A stretch of DNA of 64,000 bases from Planctomycetota bacterium (GCA_016714045.1 JADJNY010000003.1:62001-126000); one strand, 5' to 3'. Numbered from the stretch's first letter, positions 26,501-35,244 are shown. Notes: a model not told the origin generated them from the sequence alone. Made by a program: numbers and translations.

Positions 26501-28908
26501 GCTGGTTCCGCGCGATCGCGATGAAGCAGGGCCCCGACGGCGCCGTGTACGTGATCGAGTGGTACGACCAGCAGGCGTGCCACGAGACGCGGCCGGAGAT
26601 CTGGGATCGCACGAACGGTCGCATCTACCGCATCACCCACGGCGCGGCAGCGCGACCGCGCGGCGATCTGACCGCGCTCGCCAGCAGTGAGCTCGTCTTG
26701 CTGCAAGCGAACCGCGACGAATGGACCGTGCGCCAGGCGCGCAAGCTCCTCCAGGAGCGCGGGCCCGACGCCGCGACGCAGCGCGAACTGCGCGACCTGC
26801 TCGCGAAGTCGAAGGGCGACGAGCCGCGCGAGCTGCGCGCGTTGTGGGCCCTGCACGCGGTCGGCGGGGTCAGCGAGCCGCTCGGGCGCGCGCTCCTCGC
26901 GGGCGCGAGCGAGTCCGTGCGCGCGTGGGCCGTGCAGTTGATGCTCGAGGACCGCGACGCGGACGCGGCGAGCGTGGCGCAGCTCGAGCGCGCGGCGCGC
27001 GACGACGCGTCGCCGCGCGTGCGGCTCTACCTTGCGTCCGCGTTGCAACGCCTGCCGCCCGAGCGTCGGTGGGGTGTGGCGGAGGCGCTGCTCGCGCGCG
27101 GCGAGGACGCGCAGGACGCGAACCTGCCGCTGATGCTCGGCTTCGCGCTCGAACCGCTCGTCGCGCTGGAGCCGGAGCGCGCACTCGCGCTCGTGCCCAA
27201 GGCGAAGCTGACGAGCGTCGCGCGGTTCCTGGTGCGCCGCGCGGCGAGCGAGCCGAAGCTGCACGCGGCGCTCGTGGGTGCGCTCGCGAAGGAGAACGAC
27301 GGCGCGCGGCGCGCGTGGATGCTCGAGGCGACGCTCGCGGGCCTCGAGGAGCAGCGCGGGCTCGCCGAGCCCGCGGGGTGGGCGGCGCTCGCGGCGGAGT
27401 GGAGCACGCGCGGTGACGCGGAGCTCCGCGGGCTCGTGCAGCGAGTTTCGCTCGCATTCGGCTCGACGGCGGCGTACCCCGAGCTCCGCGCGCGCCTCGC
27501 GGATCCCAAAGCGCCGCTCCAAGAACGGCGCGACGCGCTCGACGCGCTCGTGCGCGGCAAGGACGCCTCGTGCGCGCCGATCCTGCGCGCGTTGCTCGAC
27601 GACGCGGCATTGCGCGGACCCGCGCTGCGCGCGCTCGCGAGCTTCGACGACCCGGAGGCGCCGGCCGCGGTGCTCGCGCGCTACGCGGCGTACTCGGTCG
27701 ACGACAAGCGCGACGCGCTGAACACGCTCGCCGCGCGCGCGAGCTCGGCCCGCGCGCTGCTCGACGCCGTTGCGGACGGCCGCGTGCCGCGCACGGACCT
27801 CGGCGCGTTCGTCGTGCGCGCGCTCCAGAACCTGGGCGACGCGGCGCTCACGGCGCGCTTGAAGGAGGTGTGGGGCGAAGTCCGCACGACGAACGAAGCG
27901 AAGTCGAAGCGCATCGCGGAGCTCACGGCGGCGCTGGGGAAGGACGCGCTCGCGCAGGCGGACCTGCCGCGCGGCCGCGAGGTGTTCTCGCGCACCTGCG
28001 AGCAGTGCCACACGCTCTTCGGTGCGGGCGGCCAGGTCGGTCCGGACATCACGGGCTCGAACCGCGCGGACCTCGCGTACCTCCTGTCGAACGTGGTCGA
28101 CCCGAACGCGGTCGTGCCGAAGGACTACCTCGCGACGAACGTGTTCCTGAAGGACGAGCGCGTCGTCAGCGGGCTCCTCCAGTCGCAGACGGACTCGTCG
28201 ATCACGCTCGCGACCGAGAACGAGGTCGTCGTGATCGCGAAGGCGGACGTCGACGAAGTGAAGCTGACGACGCTTTCGACGATGCCGGAAGGCCTGCTCG
28301 ACGCGCTGTCGATGGAGGAGGTGCGTGACCTCGTCGCGTACCTGCAAGGGCCGGCGCAGACGCCGATCCGCGCGACGAAAGCGAACGTGAAGCGCTTCTT
28401 CGACGGGAAGAGCCTCGCGGGCTGGAAGGGCGCTGCGTGCTGGAGCGTCGAGGCGGGCGAGATCGTCGGGCGCACGCAGGGGCTCGACCACAACGAGTTC
28501 CTCGTGAACGAGCTCGACCTCGGCGACTTCCGGCTCGAGTTCGACGTGCGTCTCGTCGGCGACGCCGGCAACTCCGGCGTCCAGTTCCGCACGAAGGCGC
28601 TCGAGCACGGCGAGGTCGCCGGCTACCAGGCCGACGTCGGACCGGGCTGGTGGGGGAAGCTCTACGAGGAGAACGGCCGCGGCGTGCTCGTCGACGCGCA
28701 GATGGAGTCGCACGTCGTGAAGGACGGCTGGAATCACTATGCGATCGAGGCGCGGGGCCACCGCGTGCGGACGTGGCTGAACGGGAAGTCGTGCGCGGAG
28801 CTCGAGGATGCGCCCGGCGCGCTGCGCGGGGTGGTCGCGCTGCAGCTGCACTCGGGAGGGGCGACCGAGGTGCGGTTCAGGAACCTCGTGCTCAAACTAC
28901 GGGAGTGA
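23563..28908 (+). CDS. PVC-type multi-domain lipoprotein: VCBS repeats, propeller, HEAT, cytochrome c (CxxCH) and 3-keto-disaccharide hydrolase domain
   Basis: 1781 residues from the ATG at 23563, with a short signal ending FVSFASC (lipid Cys 17). Residues about 45-430 carry seven calcium-binding-like repeats (DLDQDGDQDVIAGPWW, DVDGDGDRDVITS, DVNGDGLQDVVTG). A jelly-roll-like stretch (DFEQGNLSGWTA) follows, then the membrane-bound dehydrogenase-type propeller (about 660-1030; GRLWVAEAFTYP, GLEVGFGGVWIGA), HEAT-like helices, a heme site C1479-EQ-C1482-H1483 in a cytochrome c domain, and from about 1605 a DUF1080/3-keto-disaccharide hydrolase domain (FFDGKSLAGWKGA ... NSGVQFRTK). Such proteins are a PVC hallmark and are linked to extracytoplasmic oxidation and breakdown of glycans. 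All five modules in one chain is a long version. Confidence 0.9.
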   Translation: MLLSARTVFPFVSFASCAASERATSPAPAARPASEVAFERRELSNEFTCEGATFADLDQDGDQDVIAGPWWYEGPAWTTRHALYAPKPFDPAGYSDAFFAWPCDVDRDGWIDVVTVGFPGREAFWYRNALAAKDAKDAQWERFLVAPEVDNESPAFTDLTGDGAPELVFHTGGRFGWAEPVKSDPRAPWTFHPLSAKLDIGRFTHGLGVGDVSGDGRADVLWKEGWFEQPASLANDPEWTFHAFRFSDREGGAQMFTYDVDGDGDRDVITSLAAHHFGLSWFEHTKKDGAVDFVEHRIMDDPSAKNARGVCFSELHAIDLADVNGDGLQDVVTGKRWWAHGAAGDPQPGSKPEVWWFELVREKDGVDLVPHLADDASGVGTQLVTGDVDGDGRRDVVIGNKRGAFVLLQRTPKELLSSGARSAAIGSPTSSAPADTASTAKGTKSGPSGAASPGTKPAGHDNLDFEQGNLSGWTAQEKAFEGQPIRGDTVTKRGREASLHAGEWWIGGYERAGDGPTGTLTSKPFRCEQPWASFLVGGGGSRATRVEIVLAGTEHVLEPKPPKAPAEARLGGERVLFVTPGANYESMQRVVADLHEAVGKDVVVRLVDDASGGWGHLNFDDFRFHATKPSFPRPAGVPAILPMDEVEHAGLAPREAAQAMTTREGFRVELVAAEPDVHQPVAFTFDARGRLWVAEAFTYPKRAEGDWNAGADDVVVFEDKDANGSFETRTVFLDHLNLVSGLEVGFGGVWIGAAPYLLFVPDANGDLVPDGPPVKVLDGFGYQDTHETLNAFTWGPDGWLYGCHGVFTHSRVGAPGTSDAERVPIDAGVWRYHPTKKTFEVFAWGTSNPWGVDFDDDGQAFVTACVIPHLWHVIQGARYERQAGAHFDAHLMGEIGTIADHRHYLGDTPHGGNLRSNAAGGGHAHCGLLCYLGDAFPKEYRNALLFGNIHGNRLNMDVVERSGSGFVGRHAPDFLLANDRWFRAIAMKQGPDGAVYVIEWYDQQACHETRPEIWDRTNGRIYRITHGAAARPRGDLTALASSELVLLQANRDEWTVRQARKLLQERGPDAATQRELRDLLAKSKGDEPRELRALWALHAVGGVSEPLGRALLAGASESVRAWAVQLMLEDRDADAASVAQLERAARDDASPRVRLYLASALQRLPPERRWGVAEALLARGEDAQDANLPLMLGFALEPLVALEPERALALVPKAKLTSVARFLVRRAASEPKLHAALVGALAKENDGARRAWMLEATLAGLEEQRGLAEPAGWAALAAEWSTRGDAELRGLVQRVSLAFGSTAAYPELRARLADPKAPLQERRDALDALVRGKDASCAPILRALLDDAALRGPALRALASFDDPEAPAAVLARYAAYSVDDKRDALNTLAARASSARALLDAVADGRVPRTDLGAFVVRALQNLGDAALTARLKEVWGEVRTTNEAKSKRIAELTAALGKDALAQADLPRGREVFSRTCEQCHTLFGAGGQVGPDITGSNRADLAYLLSNVVDPNAVVPKDYLATNVFLKDERVVSGLLQSQTDSSITLATENEVVVIAKADVDEVKLTTLSTMPEGLLDALSMEEVRDLVAYLQGPAQTPIRATKANVKRFFDGKSLAGWKGAACWSVEAGEIVGRTQGLDHNEFLVNELDLGDFRLEFDVRLVGDAGNSGVQFRTKALEHGEVAGYQADVGPGWWGKLYEENGRGVLVDAQMESHVVKDGWNHYAIEARGHRVRTWLNGKSCAELEDAPGALRGVVALQLHSGGATEVRFRNLVLKLRE

Positions 28909-30978
28909 GTACCGGCGTGCGCGCGAGCCAAAGAATCTGGGTGCCGCCCTGCCAACGGGCTCAGAGGAAGGCCGTTGCTTGGCTGAGTACTGTTGGCAGT
29001 GAGTTAGATAATACCATTACCGACTCGGCACGAGCTCGAGGGTCGTAACACTCGGATGAGAACTGCGAGCGGTTACATCGATTGGCAGCAAGGGGCGGTA
29101 GCCCTGCAAGGGTGGAAAGGAAACCCGATACGAAGCAGGGAACGTGACCACAAACTCAACAGCGACTCGGCCCGTCGTCGGATCGAGCTGTAGCATTGCG
29201 CCTCGCATCAAGGCCCCAAAGCCAGCCGAGTCAGGTTCGATTGTACAGCGCGACCACCAGTCTACTGGAAGTACTACGCAGGCGCCTTGCTCAATGGCTT
29301 CCAGTCGAAAAGTCGCCGGAACGCAATGAGGAAAATCAAGAGTAACTCTAGTGACCAGCCCGCTTACAGAGACAAGGGCCTTCTGCGTCGGGAGAGATGG
29401 CAGACTGGCCGCTACTTCGTACTCCCCAGGGGGGGTAAGCGTGGAGAATGCGCTTCGGGTGGGGTCGAACGGAACAGGGCTCCATCCGCCCGGGTCGAGG
29501 ATTCCCGATCGACGAATTAGAACCGTGGCATCTCTGCGCAGTTGTGTTGGGTGCGGTGCCATGACGTCGACTGCGATTCGGACCGGTTCGTACACATTCA
29601 CACTCGCAACGGACTTGCTTCCTGCGAGGATGTCAACGGTCAATGGTTCCGTCGACGGTCTCGTGTCGAGGATGTACCGGCCTGGCTGAAGGCGTTCGAT
29701 GAGGGCGCGTTGCACTTGCCCCTGCTGATCTGTGTGGCTCAAGTCAAAAGTAATGGGTTCGACGACCGCGTCGCCTTCGGGGACCAGTCTCACACACTCC
29801 AGTGACTGTCTGCCCTGCAGATAGGCCTCCAGTTCCAGTGAGCCCCATTTCGACGCCGCGCTTGGACAATCCGCACACAGGAAGACGCTGAGTATTCCGC
29901 TCCCGCCGGCAGGAATGGTCGGGATGGCCGTATCGAGAAGGCTAGGCCCGCTTGATGCCTGACGAACGACGAGGCCAAGCAGTGCTCCGCTGGATGGAAC
30001 GCCATCGATGTGCAGGTCCAATGCGTCCGGGGGCACACGAACGGAGCGGAGCAAAGTGGTCTGTGAGCCGCGTATGTCCCAGATCTTGACTCCCAGTGGG
30101 CGGGTTTCCTGCCCGCGATCGATAGAGACCTTCACGCTCGCTGCCCGTTCGAGCATGACTGTACGAGTTCCACTGCAGCCCGCCATTCCTATCCGACGCG
30201 GTGTATATCCCTGGCATGTGACCCATGCTTCCGTCGGGTGGTCATAGCAAGGTAGGTTAAGTGGTGAGGATCCCCTTGTCGTTCGGTCGGAGTCTACGCT
30301 GTGTGCTTCGAATGGACGTGGGCACTCACCGAGCGGACTTCCACCGTTTTCACATGTGACCGTGACCTCGGATATTGGTGTTCCCGTCTCCGCGTCGATC
30401 ACGCTCAGTGTCGGACCAGTGATCCAAGTCCCTAATACAGGGCACTCTTGGTCAGTAGTCGGCGTGAGCCAGACATCTGTGATCACGGCGACTCTACCAA
30501 ATCGTGTGCGGTACGAGGTTGGCTGCACTACAGCCGTTCGTCCAACAGAAACAACCCATGAAGACTGACCTGATACTTCTAGTGTGCGGTTCTGCTCGAC
30601 GATGCGACCATTCTGCCAGATGTTGATGGTGAGCGATCCTAGTCGAACAGCCTCGGCGCTGCTTGACTCGCTTCGCATTGCCACCGTTCCGGTCAATGTC
30701 ACCTTCGGTTCGGCTTGCGACTCCTGGGTACTGCGACTGGCTTGCGGAGAGTGCGGTGAGTCTTCCTCAAACTGAGTGGAGGTCAGTGATTGCGCATTAG
30801 CACGCGTCAGGGCCGTAATGGCTTCGTGTTCCGAGGCTGGACGAATCGGGGGGGGGCCAGTCGACCGCCACAAGAGTGCAAGGCCGGTCCGGTCCGGGTA
30901 CATGGGTAACAGAAGTGACCGGGCACATGGGTGACACTTCCAGGTGACGCGGGTCGCGGCGCCGTGTCTCGTGCCCGG

Positions 30979-32146
30979 ATGCCTTGGCACGAGACCCAGC
31001 CTGTGAACGAGCGGTTGAAGTTCGTCGCGGCCGCCCAGAGCGGCCGTCATTCCATGACCGAGTTGTGCGCGAGCTACAGGATCAGCCGGAAGACCGGCTA
31101 CAAGATCCTGAGTCGCTACGAGCGCGACGGTCCTGACGCGCTTCGCGATCAGTCGCGGGCTCCGCGCACGCATCCGAACCAGACGTCGGCGGAGCTCGAG
31201 GCCGCGATCTTGCGCGTGCGTAAGGCGCACCCGACGTGGGGCTCGAAGAAGATCCTGGCGATCCTCGCTCGCGACAGCGCGCACGAGGAGCTGCCCGCGC
31301 GCAGCACGGTGGACGCGATCCTGACCCGCGCTGGTGTCGTTTGTCCTCGACGCGGTCGTGTGCGACGTCAGCCGAGCTCCGCGCCCACCGTGGTGGCCGC
31401 AGCGGCCAATGACGTGTGGTCGATCGACTACAAGGGCTGGTTTCGTGTCGGCGACGGCACGCGCTGCGATCCGCTGACGGTGAACGACTCCTTCAGTCGA
31501 GTGTCGTTGGAGTGCCGCGCGCTGGTGTCGCCGAAGCTCGAGGACGTGCGTCACCGGCTCGAGGCTGTCTTCTGGCGCGTCGGACTCCCGCGCTTCATGC
31601 TCAGCGACAACGGCCCGCCTTTCGGCTCGAACGGGCTGGGAAAAGCTGTCTCGCTTGGGCGTGTGGCTCATGCGCCTGGGCGTGCAGCCGGTGTTGATCG
31701 AGCCAGGCCGTCCGGACCAAAACGGACGCCACGAGCGCTTCCACGAGACGCTGAAGGCCGAAACCGCAATGCCGCCGCGCGCGTCGATCCGCGCGCAGCA
31801 AGACGCCTTCGCTCGCTTCCAGAAGCACTACAACGAAGAGCGTCCGCACGAGGCGCTTGGCATGCGCGTGCCTGCGCAGCTGTACACGCCTTCGCCGAGA
31901 CCGATGACGCGTCACCTGCCGGACCACGAGTATGCGTCGAGCTTCGAGACGCGTCGGATTCGTCGCGACGGCACGATGAAGTGGGCTGGCGGCTACGTGT
32001 TCGTCGGCGAAGCGTTCGCGAACGAGTGTGTCGGCGTCGAGCAGACCGAAGAGGGACGGTGGCGCGTCCACTTGGGACCGATGCGGCTCGGTGTGCTCCA
32101 CGAGCGCTCGCGAACACTCTTGCCGATCACGGCAAGCGGCGATTGA
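30979..32146 (+). pseudogene. IS481-family transposase, frameshifted
   Basis: The N-terminal part has a helix-turn-helix (MTELCASYRISRKTGYKIL) and the linker found in IS481 transposases. The DDE integrase core shows NDVWSIDYKGWF (first Asp), RFMLSDNGPPF (second Asp) and DQNGRHERFHETLK (Glu), followed by FQKHYNEERPHEALG. The frame shifts by +1 near 31636-31645, at a GGGAAAAGC run: the first half ends in an unrelated arginine-rich tail and the second half continues from 31655 in another frame to the stop at 32146. Deleting one A gives a continuous protein of about 389 residues. Either the copy is dead or the A-run is miscalled. Confidence 0.8.
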
Positions 32147-32357
32147 GCGACTGTCACCCATGTGCCCGGACACGGATCAAGCGATGAGCTCCGACAGCTC
32201 GTCGATCGCGCGAGGGAGAGCCTCCCCGGATGCCGTGCGCGCGCGCCCCCCATGGGGGGACCTCCGGGCCTGCGGCCCTTCGGGGCAGCTGCCGCAGGAT
32301 CGACACGTCGATCCCGCCCGAGGGCAGGGGGCTCCGCCCCTCGTACCCCCGAAAAAG
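32147..32357. other. Hairpin-rich non-coding tail of the IS
   Basis: Between the transposase stop and the right inverted repeat. It has an extra copy of the end motif (32152-32169), a 14-bp palindrome CCCCCCATGGGGGG (32246-32259) and several short GC stems (GGGCC/GGCCC near 32277-32289). No credible ORF. It may be a passenger stretch trapped between an inner and an outer end. Confidence 0.5.
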
Positions 32358-32644
32358 TGTCACCCATGTGCCCGGTCATGACTGTTACCCATGTGCCCGG
32401 TTGCACAGCCAACGACGGTGGCTACCGCCAGTAGGAGTACGACGCCCTTCTGTCTATCTGTGCGTGTAATGCGTAGCCCCATGATGGGAGTTCAGGCGTG
32501 CGGGAGTCGTGCGCAAGTTGTTGAGTACGGTGGATTGGCGTCGCCATGCAGAATGGAGCGGGCGGCGGTGCGCCGCTCGCTCCCACACTGCTTCTGTTCA
32601 CTCGGTGCCCGGGCGCTGCCCTCACGTGCCCCGGCACTCGTCGA

Positions 32645-33025
32645 TTAGAGGCACTCAGAGCAGCTGTAGACGACCTTTCCGGTAACGGAGGCGACACCGG
32701 TCCAACAGCCCGTAATCGGGTCCTGGTAGCTACTCAGGCTGTAGGCGCCGGTTCCGTACGATACGGTCATGTCGCAGCTGTCAGGATCACATTCATCATC
32801 CTTGCACGAAAACCCGTTGAGCGTGACCAAGTAGGCAGAAAGGTCCCTCAGTGCCCGACGCTCAGCTTGGGTCGCGCTCGAGGAGCACTCGTTGTTGGAG
32901 ACGATCTCAGTCTCCTCCTGCTCGATGAAACTCGCACAGTCGATCTGAGTCTGGGCAAGGACATGTGACCCGGATACGAAGGCGAAGGACGCGAACATGA
33001 CCAAGATCCGCTTGATTGCTGACAT
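32645..33025 (-). CDS. Small secreted cysteine-rich protein, unknown function
   Basis: 126 residues from the ATG at 33025, preceded by GAGGTG with a 4-base spacer. The signal peptide KRILVMFASFAFVSGSHVLA is clear. The mature part has about eight cysteines (IDCASF, NECSSS, SCKDDECDPDSCDM, GCWTG, SCSECL), enough for several disulfides in an exported domain. No family recognised. It lies in the lower-GC island, beside the IS-split gene, and its upstream DNA carries a 15-bp tandem repeat. Confidence 0.65.
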   Translation of the reverse strand: MSAIKRILVMFASFAFVSGSHVLAQTQIDCASFIEQEETEIVSNNECSSSATQAERRALRDLSAYLVTLNGFSCKDDECDPDSCDMTVSYGTGAYSLSSYQDPITGCWTGVASVTGKVVYSCSECL

Positions 33026-33381
33026 GCTACACCTCGTTGTTGATGTGGCTCTGACTGGAAGCGCCGAGCCAAGAACGCGAGGCAGCTTCAATGCGAGGCT
33101 GCTAGATGGGAGGCTGCTAGATGGGAGGCTATCGCGAGGTGGCGCCGGCTCGCAAGGCGTTCTAATGACGTTCTCACTAATGGGAGCCGCGAGGGCAAGG
33201 CCGCGGGTGAACGGTGCTCGCATCGTTCCTGTTCGCGAGGTGCGGATCATTTCGCTCTCTCGTGCCCAGGGCGCCGCAGGATACTCGAGGTGCTGAGCGT
33301 TGTGTGTCGCTGGTGGAAGTGTACGTCTATGAGTCGAATCAGATTCAAGGCGATCAGGGGCCCCGGCCGTGAACTGCCCGC
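33026..33381. other. 356-bp gap with tandem repeat, no gene seen
   Basis: This holds the promoter region of the small secreted gene and the 3' flank of the 4Fe-4S/TPR gene. It contains the 15-bp tandem repeat at 33095-33130. No ORF with coding character was found on either strand. Confidence 0.6.
33095..33130. repeat. 15-bp direct tandem repeat (2.4 copies)
   Basis: GAGGCTGCTAGATGG occurs at 33095-33109 and 33110-33124, followed by a partial third copy GAGGCT. It lies about 70-105 bp upstream of the small secreted protein start. Confidence 0.8.
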
Positions 33382-35244
33382 TCACCGCGGCGCGCCCGGC
33401 AGCTCCGCCGCGCGTCGCGCGTGCTCGCTGGCGCACGCCTCGTCGCCCAGCGCCGCGCACAGCTCCGCCAGGAACGCATGCAGGTCGCCGCGCGCCGGAG
33501 CGAGCGCCAGCGCCGCTTCGAGCTCGACGCGCGCGCCGCGCGGGTCGTTCTTGCCGATCAGCGCGCGGGCGATGAACGCGTGCGTGTCGGGGTCGTTCGG
33601 GTCCTGCGCGAGCGCTTCGCGGAAGAGCGCGATGCCCTCGTCGAAGCGTCCGCGCGCGCAGAGCATGCCCGCGAGGTTCTCGCGCGCCTCGCGCGAGCCC
33701 GGCGCGAGCTCCAGCGTCGCACGGAAGAGGCGCTCGGCGTCGTCGAGGCGGTTCTCGCTCGCGGCCCGGACGCCGTCTTGGAAGAACCGATCGGCGCGCT
33801 GGGCGCGTTCGCGCAACTCGGCCTCGGTCTGTTGGTGCTGGGCGCGTTGCGCGTGCTGCTCGACGACGGTGTCGACGTGCACCCAGGCGCGCCATGCGAC
33901 GAGCCCGGCGAGCGGTGCGAGTGCTACCCCGAACAGGACGCCCGCCGGCTGCACGCGTCCGTTCGCGCGCAGCGGGAGCTTCTGCACGAGCAGGTTCGGC
34001 CGCCGCGCGAGCCGCACGAGCTGCACGAACGCGTACGAGAACATCGCGGAGAGCCCGAGCGCGAACAGGAACGGGAAGTCGATCGTCTCGGCGCCCGGCA
34101 GCCCGACGGGGATGTGCTGGTCGCGGATCCCGAAGAGCGCGACGAGGAACACGGCGACGAGCAGGAGTTCCTCGCCGATCGAGTACTCGCGTCGCGCGGA
34201 TTGACGCCCGCGGAAGGGGAGTGCCACGACGAGCGATAGCCCCGCGAGCGCGAGGGTCAACTTCCACTCGTAGTCGCTGCGGCCCGTGTTCGACGCGAGG
34301 AACGCGGCCTGCGCCAGCACGAAGAACGTCGCGAGCAGGAGGAACTGCGTCCACGGCCCGCGCTCGTTGCGCTCCGGCTTCGCCTTCACCGGCTCCGGCG
34401 TCCGGCGCGTCGCGAAGAGGGCCGGCGTGCCGAAGCCGACGTACAGCGCGTCGTTCGGACAGACGCTGACGCAGTCCATGCACTTCATGCACCCGGCGTC
34501 GACGACCATCTTCCAGTCGCGTACCTCCTGGTGGACCTTGACGTTCGACGTGCACACCGCCGTGCAGTGCCCACAACCCGAGCACGCGTCCGTCACGCGG
34601 ATCCGGCCCGGCGCGAGCTGGTCGACGACGCCGAAGATCCCGCCGTAGGGGCAGCCGTAGTAGCAGAAGCCCTTCGAGCCGAGGAACCAGACGATCGCCA
34701 TGCCCGCGAGGAGCAGGGTGAGCAGCGCGGTGAGCCAGTTCGGGAACGTCGCCCAGAAGCTCTCGGTCATCAGCTGCACGGTGGGTTCTTCGAGCCCCAT
34801 GCCCTGCAGGAGCCGCCACACGATCGGCGCGAGGAACATGTAGACGAACGCGAGCCACGGCACCCAGCCGAGCACGCCGAGGTCGACGTGCCGCGGCTTC
34901 AGGCGCAGCTTCTTCAGGATCCACGCCGCCAGATCCTGCACCGCGACGATGTGGCACGCCCAACCGCAGAACCAGCGCCCGACGACGAGCGTCGAGAGGA
35001 TCATCACGAGGAAGAAGATCAACCCGGGGTTGATCACGCCCTCCTTCGCGAACTGCATGCCCTCCGACGGCTCGATCGGCGCGACGGTTGAGCCGTGCAG
35101 GTACCACTGGACGAAGTGCGCGACGATCGCGGCGTTCACGAGCACGAGCACGAGCGCGCGCCACTTGCCGACGCGCGAGCGGCGGATCCTCGTCCCGGGT
35201 TCGAACGCGCGCTCTTCCGTCTTCGTCGTGCAGGGGCTCTTCAT
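33382..35244 (-). CDS. Polytopic membrane 4Fe-4S protein (NapH/NosR-like) with C-terminal TPR domain
   Basis: 620 residues. The first half has membrane helices and the NapH-type cysteine motifs RWFCGWACH and GFCYYGCPYGG, then two ferredoxin clusters CSGCGHCTAVC and CMKCMDCVSVCPND (about 215-275). More helices follow, and the last about 150 residues are TPR repeats (ENRLDDAERLFRATLELAPG, GRFDEGIALFREALAQDPND). NapH/NosR-type proteins move electrons from quinol or flavoprotein across the membrane to periplasmic reductases; the TPR suggests a bound protein partner. No reductase gene is nearby. The fusion is continuous with no stop or frameshift. Electron donor and acceptor unknown. Confidence 0.85.
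   Translation of the reverse strand: MKSPCTTKTEERAFEPGTRIRRSRVGKWRALVLVLVNAAIVAHFVQWYLHGSTVAPIEPSEGMQFAKEGVINPGLIFFLVMILSTLVVGRWFCGWACHIVAVQDLAAWILKKLRLKPRHVDLGVLGWVPWLAFVYMFLAPIVWRLLQGMGLEEPTVQLMTESFWATFPNWLTALLTLLLAGMAIVWFLGSKGFCYYGCPYGGIFGVVDQLAPGRIRVTDACSGCGHCTAVCTSNVKVHQEVRDWKMVVDAGCMKCMDCVSVCPNDALYVGFGTPALFATRRTPEPVKAKPERNERGPWTQFLLLATFFVLAQAAFLASNTGRSDYEWKLTLALAGLSLVVALPFRGRQSARREYSIGEELLLVAVFLVALFGIRDQHIPVGLPGAETIDFPFLFALGLSAMFSYAFVQLVRLARRPNLLVQKLPLRANGRVQPAGVLFGVALAPLAGLVAWRAWVHVDTVVEQHAQRAQHQQTEAELRERAQRADRFFQDGVRAASENRLDDAERLFRATLELAPGSREARENLAGMLCARGRFDEGIALFREALAQDPNDPDTHAFIARALIGKNDPRGARVELEAALALAPARGDLHAFLAELCAALGDEACASEHARRAAELPGAPR

Larger units (their letters stand above)
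30889..32396 (+). mobile_element. IS481-type insertion sequence, about 1.5 kb
   Basis: Bounded by long imperfect inverted repeats: 30894-30937 against 32357-32401. Each end holds two copies of an 18-bp motif (CCGGGCACATGGGTGACA and variants) spaced 25 bp apart: 30894-30911 and 30919-30936 on the left, 32358-32375 and 32383-32400 on the right. A further copy lies at 32152-32169 right after the transposase gene. CCGGT at 30884-30888 and 32397-32401 is the likely target duplication. The exact outer border is uncertain by a few bases because CCGGT is repeated at the left end. Confidence 0.85.
29017..32482 (-). pseudogene. Membrane-anchored extracytoplasmic protein gene, split by an IS element within its TM codons
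   Basis: The downstream part (29017-30883) encodes about 620 residues with beta-rich, carboxypeptidase-regulatory-like patterns (LSVIDAETGTPISEVTVTC, LTPPGEYEVAASLPSLP) and no recognised catalytic motif. Upstream of the IS, an ATG at 32482 opens MGLRITRTDRQKGVVLLLAV. Removing 1513 bp (element plus one 5-bp CCGGT copy) joins ACC GG and C CTT into one uninterrupted 651-codon frame and completes a single N-terminal helix (KGVVLLLAVATVVGC then ATGLALLWR). The interrupted gene therefore encoded a 650-residue anchored protein resembling the external part of the sigma fusions without the sigma domain. GC content is visibly lower than the flanks. In its current state only a truncated product is possible. 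Confidence 0.75.

Noticed and set aside
23548..28851. 1767-codon minus-strand open frame opposite the PVC composite gene
   Set aside because: It is arginine/glutamate-rich shadow coding created by high third-position GC; no domain is recognisable and the plus strand is clearly coding.
31630..31650. Programmed -1 ribosomal frameshift at GGGAAAA in the transposase
   Set aside because: The heptamer fits X XXY YYZ, but the downstream half lies in the +1 frame relative to the first half, so a -1 slip would enter the wrong frame. A one-base insertion explains it better.
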